Source: Beroe forskalii
Lineage: Eukaryota; Ctenophora; Nuda; Beroida; Beroidae
Direction of reading: 5' to 3'
Length of the DNA stretch: 64,000 nucleotides
Assembly (NCBI GenBank): GCA_011033025.1
Contig: WFMF01000148.1
Span: 1 to 64,000 of the forward strand
A program made the position numbers and the translations under genes. The stretch's first letter is position 1. Each line of letters starts with the position of its first letter. The notes under the pieces were generated by a model, which was not told the DNA's origin, searched no databases, and saw only the letters and a program-made list of their open reading frames with translations. Of this stretch, positions 11,416 through 23,516 are shown one piece after another.

Positions 11416-14400
11416 CTATTTGAGTTCCTCGTTGATTGCTAAACTCGCCTTTTCTGGTTCCATATCAGCCATTTCCATTTCATGTGGCTTCTTTTCTTTC
11501 CTTCTTCTTACCATAACTGCACGCATCACATTGCCTTTAACTTTCATCCAGATCATCTTAGTTGTTTTCTTGATAGAATCTTCTAGAATCAGAAGAGGGT
11601 TAATCAGAGAGTTGCAAGGGAGGATTATGATGCTGAAGACCGAGTGCCAACTAGAAGCATCTAGGACCTCTAGATAATGTAGTATTGTGATGATCATGAA
11701 GGGAATCCAAGATAGGACATCAGTTGTTATCATAACAGATACTTTCCACTGGATCTTTTTGTTCCGAGCCATAATTGCTTTGTTTTGCGCCCCAGCAACT
11801 ATTGAGCTTTGTCTTGCAGCTACATTTACAATGATGTAACAAATAGCTATAATCACGACACAGATGAAATACAGGAATAAAACTGGCCCTGTGAACCATT
11901 TTTGTGGATTATTATCCCTGAGAAAATAGTTGAAGAGACAGAAACCATTGCTGCCATAGAACCCTATTGCACTACCCACAACTTCACCATTTTTGAACAT
12001 ATCTTTAACAAGCTGATTAGTGATTTTCCAAGCTGGTTTTACTTTGAGAAGCCGCCCATAATAGGCTGTTATTATTTTATGATGTCGCAACTTATCTACA
12101 TCCCCAACAAAAAGATTATTTTCATACGCCAGGCTCCTCACAAAGATTTCGTCCATGTTTGGCCACAGTGGCACAGTTGCTAGAATGATAGAGGCAACAA
12201 AGCATAATGTTATTTCTATTCCTAGGTGAATTTTAGATTCCTTTGATAGCTCCTCAGAAGGCCTTGCCATTGAATTTGTTCCTTTGGCTCTAATGATGCT
12301 CAGGATGGTCATGGAAAAGAGAGAAATCTGTGATCCAGTAGTGGAAAGAACACCTAGGAAATTGCAAGTTTTACTGGTGGTCCACTTGAATTGAGTCACA
12401 CAGGTGCTGTGATTCAAGTATCCATCTGCTAGTGCAACGAGAAATAGAAATGCTCCTTGAAGTAAATCACCAAAGGAGATCACAACCATCAAGCAGCTGT
12501 TTATGATGGCAACTTCAGTCCTCAGGCGTTTTAAACTCTTTGTTTTTTTGAATATAACCAAGCCATTGAGGATAACAGAGGCTGATCCGGCTGCATATGA
12601 GTAAATGTACAAAGATAAGTCATTAAAGATTTCAACTTGACTATCACACTCTGAATTGCACTCGTCACTAAAGTCCAAACAGTCAAATTTTCCATTGCAT
12701 TTCCTTGACAGAGGAATTACTTCTCCTGACTCACACTTGAAGCTGTTGTTGCAGTCTTCCTCGTCAGATTTATCCCCACAATCATGTACCAAATCACACA
12801 CCTTACTATACTCGACACAGTCGTTGTTACTACAGGTGAAGTAGTCCTGGTGAAAAATCCCATATCTTCTAAGAACAACAGTCAACGATCCATGCTGGTT
12901 TATTGTTAAGACACGGTCCTGGAATGGATAGTTAGTGCAGGAACTTGGTGTTCCATCTTGAATTTTACATTTCGCCGAGTTCTTACAGAGTCCTGCGCAA
13001 CTCAGATATAAAAACAGTTTACCAAAGACATCTCGGCAATCTAAACTAGCTGCATAATTCCTGTTTAATACTATTGAACTAGAATGCTCTGAAACACCTA
13101 TGGCAGCAGCTTTCAAAGATAATTGGACAGTTTCACAGGGCCCTATCATTCTTTCTAAAGTTCCTAGACCAGGTAAGCAGAAGAATAAATTTCTTTGAGA
13201 ATTTCCAATTATCTGGACTTCATTTTGAGTCTGATAATTCTGTCGAGATTGTGAGCATGCAATAGCATCACAATTTGAAAAATCTTTACAGACATCATTC
13301 ATTGCCATATTCCTAGCTGATCTTGGACACTTCAGTAAAGTGATGTCGTCACAAGAGGCACTGCTGCCAAAGACAAGCTCATCCTTCACACCGGTCCCAC
13401 ATCTCCTGCTCCACAAGCCGGCATCTTCATCTCTACCATCCTTGCAGTCCTTGACCCCGTCCAGGACCCAGGAGCTAGGAAAGGGCTGAGGTGACATATC
13501 ATACGACAACCTCCGTACACACTCCACCGTCTTGTCCGGGAAATGGCAGTAGAACTCACCCTCATCTGCCGCACCGGGGCAGTCATCTTTTCCATCACAC
13601 AGCAGGTGTCTGTGGATAACGCACGTCATACTGACGCTCACACAAACATCATCAAATGCGTCATCACACAGACTGTGGCCCTTACAGATCACATAGTTTG
13701 ACAGAGTGGTGGGGTAGCCGTGAATGTCACAAACAAGGGGACTTATGGTAGAGTTTGTGCAATTCATTTGGTCCTCGTAACCAAAGCACACAAGTTTGTT
13801 TATTGAGTAGCTCGGTACAGAACATTTGTTCCTGAAATTGAGTCCTCTCAATTTGTCTTTCCCGATAAAGGGTGTAAACCCCAAACATCTTTCCTTTGTC
13901 TGGCATCCCCTCTCGTCTTGCCCAGCCAAGCAGTCCATCTTATTATCACATATATGTCTTGCTGATAGGTACTGGATGAACCTGCCATTGAATCGGGTGC
14001 GACACAGAATTCCCACCAAGTTTAGGGAGCACCTGGCCTCGTCGTAGCAGTTGTCACAGTCACAGTGCTCATCACAAACATGGCTAATGGCAACATACTC
14101 TGCTTTCACTGTGCTAGACTCATCCGGGATGCACTTAAACTTGTCAATCTGATCATCACAGCCCCTTTCATCGACAGGAATATCTCTGATAGTGTTTGAA
14201 CATTGAACTATACCATCACATCTGTAGTTACTGAGGAACTGGCTTTTAACTATGCTTCTGATGGTGCTCGGAAAGGAAAACCTCCCTACTTTGGTGGGCA
14301 AGGCACATAAAATCTCCCCACACACGCCCACACCAGACTTATCATGGTCTTGTGTTTGCACGGAAGGGCAGAGAAAATGGCCGCATGATTGGTAGAAACT

Positions 14401-14696
14401 TGGATCATTTTCACAGAGTCTGGTAAAACCCTGGCTAGTACACCTTTCCTCAATGACCTTGTGTCCTTGTAAACTGTGTCAGAAAAGGGGCACTTGAAGT
14501 GCATCTTACCGTCCGCGCGGCATTGCTCCTTCAGAAAACCTCTTACCACAACGTATTGACAGTCGGTGACGCTCTCAAAGATGGGTCCAGTGGTGGCAAA
14601 TACTTTGTAGATTGATACAGAATCAAGGTAAACAGAAATGTCTTGCGTGTAGCAAAGAGATAGGAAACTCAGCAGTATCGGTAGCAATGTATCCAT
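11416..14696 (-). CDS. LDLa-repeat rhodopsin-type GPCR 1 (relaxin-receptor/GRL101-like, no LRRs)
   Basis: A signal peptide opens at 14696 (MDTLLPILLSFLSLCYTQ). After about 62 codons the frame must shift: a 44-nt intron (14466-14509, GTAAGA...ACAAG) gives a 1078-aa protein. Another short intron using the GTAAGA donor at 14546, or a 1-nt indel, would also work. The main exon has no stops from about 14465 to 11416. The ectodomain has roughly seven or eight Cys-rich LDL-receptor class A modules, some complete (CDGKDDCPGAADEG, CDLVHDCGDKSDEEDC) and some worn. A seven-helix domain follows at about residues 677-1022: the TM3 Cys (KTCNFLG), a long second extracellular loop with its partner Cys (GFCLFN), TM6 WIPF and TM7 NSLINPLL. 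No leucine-rich repeats are seen, unlike RXFP1/2 or GRL101. It is probably a peptide or lipoprotein-type receptor; the ligand is unknown. Confidence 0.85.
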
Positions 14697-15234
14697 AATA
14701 TCTCATGTTTTATACCTACATTGGGTAGAGAGCTACCTGTGCAGTAATAGGGTGTGAACATAGATTGTAAACTTATGGTGAACTCATGGTAAACTTAAAT
14801 GGTAAACTTGAGGTAAAGTGGTGTTAAACTTAAAGTTAACACATGGTAAACGGCGGGAAAGCGAAAAATTTTCTTTAGAATGTATTTAGAATGGATTAAG
14901 GAAGACCAGATCAGGCAAAAGTGTAAAAAGGGCTACCAAATAAGTGGTGGTCTGGATTTCAGAGCTTATGTTGGGTGTTTTTAGTCAGCGTAAATCAGTG
15001 TAAAAAGTGTGACCTCGTTTCGGTTGCGATGGCGCCATATATTTCCGTTTCCTACAAGCATGAATTAACGTGCGCAGATGGTACTCTGATAGCATATGGG
15101 TGAATTTTCATGCTCAAAGAAGACCAAAGTTTTCAACCTGATTGTAACCCTATTATTAAAAAAATTGGGTTAAGAACTGTCGATACAGATATTTATTCAT
15201 TCCTAACCATTTGAAGACTCGACATGAAATTAAA

Positions 15235-15545
15235 ATGATCGAGCTTTTGAAAAATAATGAACTTCGACATTAGGATAAACAGAGCATTTAACAGGAATAC
15301 TGGAATACCTGTACCTAGCTGCAGTGCCCACTGCACACGATGGAAAATGATCGAAAATTTGATGACATTCAATACAAGCTACTAACGTAAACGATGGACG
15401 AACGAACAAATTTGCTCGCATGCAGCATCATCTCGTATTTCAGATTTAACAGTACGGATTAAGGTTCCATGCACACAACCCCAATTCATTACAACCATAA
15501 CAGCTAACCATTACTCAAAGGTGATTGAAGGGCCTAGCGATTAGT
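15235..15545. repeat. Dispersed repeat family, copy 2
   Basis: Same ordered blocks as 6390-6730: aacagagca, tttcagatttaacagtacg, aaggt, cacacaacccc, cagctaacc. Same orientation as copies 1 and 3. A further shared stretch near 15060 (gaattaacgtgcgcagat) suggests the unit starts upstream. Confidence 0.55.
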
Positions 15546-15726
15546 CCTTCAACAAACTAACATAAAACGAGCGAATTGAAAATTCAAATGAGTCGTCTCT
15601 CTTTAAAATATGTGATATATTCACATTATTTCACAATGTTTGTGAGTTAGTTTGATGTTATTTGATTATTCTGTTTAGGGAAACAACTTAAATTTGTACG
15701 ATAACTGCACCCGTACTGATCACGTG

Positions 15727-15790
15727 ACATGGTCAGTAATCACGTGACACGCACGTATCAAGTGACATATCATGTGGCATGACGCATGGT
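15727..15790. promoter_or_regulatory. E-box cluster (tcacgtgac repeats)
   Basis: Two exact atcacgtgaca sites lie about 21 bp apart, followed by related caagtgacat and catgtggcat blocks. CACGTG is bound by bHLH-ZIP factors (USF/MITF/TFEB/Myc class). It lies about 1 kb upstream of GPCR 1 and may belong to its promoter. Confidence 0.4.
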
Positions 15791-16131
15791 ATTATTATGG
15801 TCGGCTCTTGCGAATAGAAAGGAAGTAACTGACAATGTTACAACTTACAGTAGCAGTTAACTCATTACCGTGGATGCACTGATACCAAAATGGAAATGAA
15901 AATTAGCTAGTCAGAAATTATGATCATTTAATTCTCAGAATTTTTTCTACAAACTAAAGTACAGAAGTATCGTAATTTGATCAGTCCATGTCAATTAAGT
16001 TAGTAAAATACAAGTTCATGCTACGGTTTGAAAACTTAGTTAAATTAGTGAAGGGCAAAATAACTCATTCTACGGTTTTAGAAACATTAGCCACTTATGA
16101 ACAAGGAAGGAATAAATCTTATTACTAATAA

Positions 16132-16907
16132 TTTAAATCAATGAATTTTATGTTTATCATTTTTTCTTCAAATTTCCGACCACCCGCGCTGGCGAATAGT
16201 TTGAAATTATGTCCATCAATTAGCCATGTGTATGGCTCATGAATAGGAAGAAATTTTCAAATTGGTTCTGTCAAAATTTATTGCAGCTTTCACATGGCTA
16301 GGTACCTATAAAACACATAACAAAGGTTGCACCAAATGAACTGTCATAGAGCGTTTGATTTCTTTAAGCTTGAATTTGCTAGTGGTGGGTGTAATATGTT
16401 TCTATGATGTTTTCTTGATAATGGCAGTACAGGAATGTGGCAACTGGCAAGCAGAATCTTCCAACGCAGAATGACAATCTCTGTCTACGCTGCAGTGACA
16501 TTATTTCAATTGGGAAACCTTTCCCAATTTTTCGATTCTGTAATCCAGAAATTCGAGGAAAGTTCTTAGAATTTCAGTTGGTCTCAGTTTTTTACTAATA
16601 ATTTAAATCAATGAATTTTATGTTTATCATTTTTTCTTCAAATTTAAGGTCATGCAAGTTAATTCCGTTTTGGAAATTATGTCCATCAATTAAGCTATGT
16701 ATGGCTCATGAATAGGAAGAAATTTTCAAATTGGTTCTGTAATGTTATTCTATTGTAATCTATAAAACACTGTACAAAGTTGCAGCGAATAGACCATGTC
16801 ATGTCTTGGGGGTTTAAAGTAAATTTATATATTTGCCCTTATATATAGTAATATGTTAATATGATGTTTTCTAGATAACGGCAGTACAGTGTGGCAACTG
16901 GCAAGCA
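16132..16907. repeat. Direct duplication, about 320 bp, offset 460 bp
   Basis: 16132-16453 and 16592-16907 share long identical runs: a common start (ttactaataatttaaatcaa), tatggctcatgaataggaag in the middle, and gtggcaactggcaagca at the end. Between them lies about 140 bp of unrelated sequence. Non-coding. Confidence 0.85.
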
Positions 16908-17737
16908 TAAAAGCAACGCAGACAATTTTTCGTACGTTTACGTAAAACGCGCAATCTCAGGTTCGATTATTCTCGCGCGACTTGCCAGCCAAAATAAATA
17001 AATATAAATAAATAAATTAAAGAAATAATTATTTTGAACCCTTCTGAACTGCTATAGTTATTGTAATTTTGTCTGGGAATTCCACATTAAATACACTATT
17101 AGCCAACTGCCAAAGTTGTTAAATCACAAACCACCAATGAATTAATTTGGGAAATTATTTTTGGGATCGAAATTTTGGGAGTACGAAAATATGGGAATTT
17201 TTCGAAAAATCCCCAAATTTCGTACCTTATAAATATGTCTCGTAAGTTTAACTGATGATATGAATTGATAAAGTTAATCAAATCCAGTATTAACGATAAC
17301 CTACTGGGATGAGTGGAAGTGTGGAAACTTGTCGGAACCTTGTCGGACCTAAGTCGGAAACCTTTCATACATGAGCAACAATAATAGAAAAAAAGGAATA
17401 ATCCGGAAAGTAATAATCTAATATCATGCTTAAATCTTGCTCATAACATGCTCCTAGATTTATGAAAGTTTCATACTGGAATGAATAAAAACCGATTCAA
17501 TGATGTTTATAATAATTTAAGGCCTAAAAACCAATAAGTGCTCTGGGCAAACAAAGGGTCACCAGTTGGGCAAGGGTGATTATTAGGCGCAAAATGAACC
17601 GAACCGTTACACGGTTTTTCGGCTCCCTAGCCCAAGAAACCTACACCCCCGGGAGCCATGGATACAGACAGTGAGCACACTGCGCTGCATCAATCCCGGA
17701 TTACTGAAACCAAACTAAATAAAAAATCACATAACAT

Positions 17738-17822
17738 ATGCTGTGGGCTGTGTCATGTAGATGGTGTGGGTCTGTGTCATGCAGATGATGTAGGACTGTG
17801 TCATGTAGATTTTGTGGGAATA
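17738..17822. repeat. Small minisatellite, about 27-bp unit, three copies
   Basis: The core ctgtgtcatgtagat recurs three times, with a one-base variant (catgcagat) in the middle copy. Confidence 0.8.
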
Positions 17823-18889
17823 TTTCGGGCAATATGCTTTTCTTTTTGCACAGTGACTGCACGCACATAATTGCATTGAACTTTTTGAACTCTCCACGTT
17901 GAATATGACTGGCAAAACAAGTTTGAAGCTCATACATATATCTCCAAAAATGAGGCCAAAACTGCCATCTTTGGCCAAAATAAGAAAATAGAAGAATAGA
18001 CCAGCCCCCACTTCACAGTTCGCAAGGCCATAACTCAGCCATGTTTCATCCGAGTTCCATCAATAGTTGAAGCAAAAGCTAGACTGTAACTCATTTGTCT
18101 CGACTTTCGATTTTTGGATGCGAGTTTTGAACCAAGGCCTCACACGGGCCAATGAACTCAAAACCACCCTCGAAATTTAGGTACGTGTTCTGGCGTTGCT
18201 ACTCATATTCCAAATCATGATTATAATATTACCTTTACTGAACCACCAACAGCTAACCCCCACCCCCGCAACAAGTTGTATCAATCATATGAAATTATGC
18301 AATTTCAGTTATATTCTGATCAACAATCCCGTCCTTTCTGAAATTGCATTGTTTGATTTATTGATTTACCTCCTCATTAAGTACCACACAAATCAAAAAA
18401 AAGATTAATAACCGGTTTCATATCGAAGTGGTGACTGTACGCCGCAATTTACATTTTATACGGTCGAGGAGAAGCCGAGACTATCTAAGTAGGATAATGG
18501 ACGAGGCGCACCGAGTTATCAGTTCATGAGACATTAATGAAGCTATGAGGTCAAAGCTGAGAACATGGAACTGATTATACCAACCGCATTATACCCCAAC
18601 CAGATTATAACCCAGCTGGATTGGACCCCAACCAGAGATAGGGAGACCCAACTTCGTTCCAACCAAAAACTGTATTCTCTATTTCCTTCCACTTGGACGG
18701 GTCTCATTAACAGGTTTCTGTGCTCCTTTGTAGAATCAAATTTTGCAATAAGATTTCGTAATGACCAAAGAATTATTAGAATTATATTGACAGTCTTATC
18801 TTAAGAAATTGCTTAAAATCTTACATATAGCAATGTCACTGTCGGACCAAACAAAAAATTTAAAAGTATCTACAGAGGAAAATGAAAAG

Positions 18890-18895
18890 TTTATT
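18890..18895 (-). terminator. Candidate polyadenylation signal of LDLa GPCR 2
   Basis: TTTATT on the plus strand, i.e. AATAAA on the minus strand, about 335 bp past the GPCR 2 stop at 19229. Confidence 0.4.
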
Positions 18896-19228
18896 AAAAA
18901 AAACCCTTCATGAAAACCCATTTATGCTTATATGGAAGAAAAGCTACAAAATATTTATGAAAAGTAGAGGAGGATCTAAAATCGCGTAAGGTTAAAAGAC
19001 TAGAATGTCCATGCTAATATATGCGACTAATGCTGGTGCTTTTTAAGGTGTTGAGAAAAGTAACTGATGCCGAGATCCAGGGAATTCTGCAGTCAGAGAT
19101 CCGGTCGAATAAATCCCATAATATAACTAACACGGTCGCTTGGGAAGGTATACTCTCAGTTTCTTGTTTTTCAGTTCTACTCGAGGGAATCTATTGGCTA
19201 CAGCCCAAATTTCTTATTCCAAAAGTTT

Positions 19229-21985
19229 TTACTTGAAGTCAATCCCAATCAAGATGTTACTCAAATCTATGGTATCATCGGATGTTCGTTCTGCTTCACT
19301 TCTTTTCACGTCCGCTTGTCCTGTGCTTTCTGACAAGTTCACTTCTGACTGACGTGGGGATGGTCGTTGTGAAATCATCTTCTGAGTGTTTGACAAGTTG
19401 CTCTTCTTCCGTGCGAAGGCCATCTTGGGGCTGTGGAACAGCGGATTCAGAAGACTGTTGACTGGGATTAGAATTATAGCAGCTATTTCGTAGAAATCTT
19501 GAGGCACATTCTTTTCGCAGTACGACAGTATAGTCGCAATGATGATCGGTATCCAGGCTAGTAACTGTGAGCATATGATGAGAGCCACTTTCTTTGACAT
19601 CTTGATGTTCTTCCTCTCCTTGGTGGCTTGCTGAGTCTTGTCTGCAGATGGAACAGGAGACCGGAACCGAATGACTGCTATCCAGATGTAGGAAACAGAG
19701 AAGAGTAAGATGGTGATGCCTAGGAGGGTGACGTAGAGGAGTTTGAAGAGCTTAATCCCGCCCCCAGAGTCCTCTGAAAACAGGTTCTGGATACAAAGCG
19801 GCGATTGGTTGAAAAACCCGAACTTCCCTCGTGGTTCAAACATCCCTGGATTTGATGTAACGTTGGAGAGGAGAGCCAGTCTTTCCGACCAGGAAAATGT
19901 AGCGGGATCCAATTCCACGCCATAGTACTCCATGATCAGACCATCTATAAGTTCCCGTGTTCCTTTGGTGACGATGGGGTTTCCTTCAAATGACACTGCC
20001 GTGACGAAGGTATCTTCAAAGACCTGGATGGGGAGGAGCGTGACTACACTAGACAGTACCACCAGGAAGTTAGCTACTGCTAGACAAGCAACACACTTTC
20101 TGGGAGGGAAGTACACCAGCAGGTGCTCACAGGTATAACACCGGTACACCCCCATCATCAGAGCTGTCACCAGAGACCCGTGACTGGACAGTGTGAAGAG
20201 CACCCCCGTCACATTACACATGTGGGAGGACCGCCACGCGGCGTCGTGCAGGCAGTACGAGCCGTAGAACTGGAAGTTCTTGGAGGTGATTATAATCAGG
20301 ACGTAGAGTCCCATGAAGGAGTCGTAGATGCACAGTTGGACGCACAGCACGCTGTTTAGTTTCGATGCAAATCTTTGTTTTTCGTAGTAAAGCTTTGCTC
20401 CGTGCCCATACAAGCCTCTGAAGTTCAGTATGATGATGAAGACACAGAGGATGACCATGTAGTAGCTAATGTACTTGTTACTGATCATCAACTTGTCGTC
20501 AGCGAGGTTATTCCTAGCACATTCCTGACATTCGTCAGACAGGTCGTTGCAGTCTGGGACAGAGTCACAAACCTTGGAGAGGGGAATGGACTTCATGGCA
20601 TCGTCACAGTAGAACCTGTTAGCACACGAGAACTCCTCCGCTCTGTTGGGACAGTCATGGAAGCCATCACACACATCAACCTCTGTGGAAAGGGCTATGG
20701 AACTGTCCACAGCACAGGTGTAGTTAACTTCCACCTTGTTTGTTGTTCCATCTATTGAGAGGCTGTCCCAGTCTACCCTTTCACAGTGGTTTTCCAGCTG
20801 TTCACAATCCTTCTTACACAGATACGAGTAGTCCTCGGCTACCATGATCTTTGAGAACATCAAGTGGTAGTCCAGATGGAGTCTGCCGCACACTGAAAGA
20901 GGCCTGGAAGCGTGGTCTCACTCCCCCTGGTCCTCGACTGCAGATCGTTGGTAAGCGCGCACCTCTCCGCCCTCCTCTGACCCTGCTTACAGAACGCATT
21001 GTTCCTCTCAACCTCACAGTTCAAGTAGCTGTCACAGACACACTCGTCACTGGCGTCCAGACAGTCTGTCTGTCCGTCGCACACCTGCCCCAGACTCACG
21101 CAGCCATTGCCGTCACTGCAGAAGAAGACGGGACTGTCAGGGCACCCACACTCGTCAGTGACACACGCCGACACTCCGTCACACTGCATCTCCTTGGCGA
21201 TCAGACACGTTTCGCTTGTCACCTGGTTTCGAGGCAGAAACTCACATCGCACAAAGTCGTTGGGGTCATTGCTACGGGACAGCATGAAATGGTTTTCCAT
21301 GTCACCCTTGTGATGAGAGAGTTTAGCTGTGGCACAAGTTACGTTCACACTGGAAATGCCGATGATCTCGTTATCGTGTAATTTTATTTCTTTGTGATTC
21401 TTTTGTACTACTTTTGGCTTTAACTTTCCTCCCAATTTTCTTCTTGGTACGGCTCCCATTTGTTAGGCAATCTTTCCTGTATTCTATGGATTGTAAGATA
21501 GGATCATCTTTGTATTCTTCCGTGATGAACTTGGGGAACATCAAGAGGTTCATATTCATCTCACCAAAACTGGGCCCACTTTTATCTTTTGCTCCAGGAG
21601 GTATTTGTTCGACTCCGTCAATTCGACCTTCCTCCTCTGGACTATCCTCTTCTTTTCTCGACAAGCCTTGCTCTGATTGATTTTCAGTATTCATGCGACG
21701 ATTGAATTGTGAGTCTTTCAAATAACTTTTATCCTTGGACATTGTATTAGCAGCGTCATTTTTGTGCTTCCCGCCATGACCTTTTCCTTTCGTGATATTT
21801 GATTTCCATTTGTTCCTATTATGCTTAGCATGACTCATCGACACCAGCACTACTGTAAGAAAACATATTACTCCTAATAAAGTCATCCCAAGGGACAGAA
21901 GCAAACTTTGTAGCGAATTGTATTGTGATTGTGGTTTGACTGTTGCTCGGGCCCCGTTATAAACGAACGCCATTAACAAGATCAA
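19229..21985 (-). CDS. LDLa-repeat rhodopsin-type GPCR 2
   Basis: Predicted exons on the minus strand: 21985-21412, 21326-20991, 20892-19229, joined by introns of 85 nt (GTAGTA...CCACAG) and 98 nt (GTAAGC...TTTCAG), all in phase, 857 aa. The last two exons are secure. They hold LDLa modules (CDGQTDCLDASDEC, CDGFHDCPNRAEEFSC, CDSVPDCNDLSDEC) and then seven helices with TM3 Cys (HMCNVTG), a long ECL2 with Cys (PLCIQNLF), TM6 AWIPIII and TM7 NSLLNPLF. The tail is Ser-rich and could be phosphorylated. It is clearly related to GPCR 1 at 11416-14696: same domain order, long ECL2, similar TM6-TM7. Exon 1 is doubtful: it encodes a hydrophobic segment (about residues 28-49) followed by a Lys-rich stretch, an odd start for an extracellular LDLa domain. 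It may be a separate small membrane-protein gene, with translation of the receptor starting at ATG 21459. Confidence 0.8.
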
Positions 21986-23516
21986 TATTATCTATGCTGA
22001 AGCATGCCATGAAAGCAATGTTTATCTATGAAATAGTTAACAGTTGAAAACATTTATATTCAATCAGGACCTAATTGAATTTAAATAGATTTCTGAAATA
22101 TGCTTCATGATTTCAAGATGGAGTTAAGTTAAGTAAACAGACAGGAAATTGAAAATCCAATGACTGTTGCGTAATTCATTACATGCCTTCATGTTAGGGA
22201 TCTACCAGGACTCGTAATTCAAATTTAGAAATTTGACGTGGGCATCAAGTCAATTGTAATTTATTTATTCAAGGTTGAGCGCGTACAAAGTCCTGGATCT
22301 GAAAATTTATGGTCAATTTTATTCTTATTCAAAGATAAGCTGAAGCATGGTGGTGGGGCATGTAATCATAGATCCGTATGTCACTTTTACCTGTCACTGG
22401 AATAAATAAGTAAATGCAGGTCTCGTGCCACTCCAATGCAGATCCACTATCTTTCAAAGTTCAGACATGAAACCTCTATGGGAATTCATGGGTTGAAAAA
22501 TGCACTTTTTAGCCAAAAAACCTTGAAAAGTGGTCATTTCAAAATTCTGGAGTCACACGTGTCTCACTTAGGTCTTACAGGATGAGAATGGCCTATAAAG
22601 ATTCAGCCAACTTATAATTATGTTCCTCTAATTTTAGCTTATTCGATGCCTTGGGATATAAAATGTCTCAAAAACGCAACGATTTATAGTACCCATGTAC
22701 AGAATAGAGTGAATTTGGACTTAAGACCAGATTCTCAGATTAACCACCTTTACTCAGAAATGACAATTCCATGGACTATAGCCACGAATGGCGAAAGGCT
22801 GTTTAGGCCAAAACCGTGAATTTGCTCCGTCATAAACGCAAAACAAGAATTTCGTCCGTTTTAGCTGTATTTGAGGTCGCTTTATTACCCACTTCCACTG
22901 TCCCTGCAAAATGTTGCTAATGCTATCTCTCTTTCTTCCATGAAAAGTATGCAAGCAATTTTGTACTTGTAAGAATTTTGTCAGATATTTTACGATGATA
23001 TCAAATAAAGCAATTAGTTTCATCTAAAGTTTATTCCTTTTACGCACTACGTTTCGCAATTGATTCTTGGAAACAGGGAATTAAACAATTATTGGTCATA
23101 TTACAGCTGCAATGTCCGACCTGATATAAATTTAATAATTTAATTAAACGAAAAAATGAAAATGGATAGAATAATTTATAAAAGTGAATACTAACACATA
23201 CCATTAAGAAATACCACCCGAAAAGAAAAAAATCACACCCAAAATTAAAAAAAAACAAAATGAAGATGAAACTAAACTCAAGTTGACAACCACATCCAAA
23301 GTGAAAAAAAACAGCTAGAATCTAAGAAAAAACGCCCAGTTAAAAAGGTAACCCTCTATGAAAACGCTTACAGTGAAATGAAAATGCACCCAATGGAAGA
23401 ACACGCACTGCAATTTATGCAAAAAGAATTGGAGGTTAGAAAACATTAGCCCACTAAAAATACCTCGATACATGCTAACGAAATGTAGTTCATACCCTTA
23501 AACCATTTAAATCTGA
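21986..23516. other. Intergenic DNA, nothing recognised
   Basis: AT-rich. It includes an A-rich stretch near 23.24 kb. It separates GPCR 2 from the 3' end of the retrotransposon. No poly-A tail or microsatellite tail that would mark the 3' end of the element was identified with confidence. Confidence 0.45.

Larger units (their letters stand above)
14697..18889. other. Intergenic DNA between the two GPCRs
   Basis: No coding exons seen. It contains short atggtaaact-like repeats (14763-14850), a dispersed repeat copy, an E-box cluster near 15.73 kb, a 320-bp direct duplication and a small minisatellite, each listed separately. The first kilobase is upstream of GPCR 1 and probably holds its promoter. 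Confidence 0.5.
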
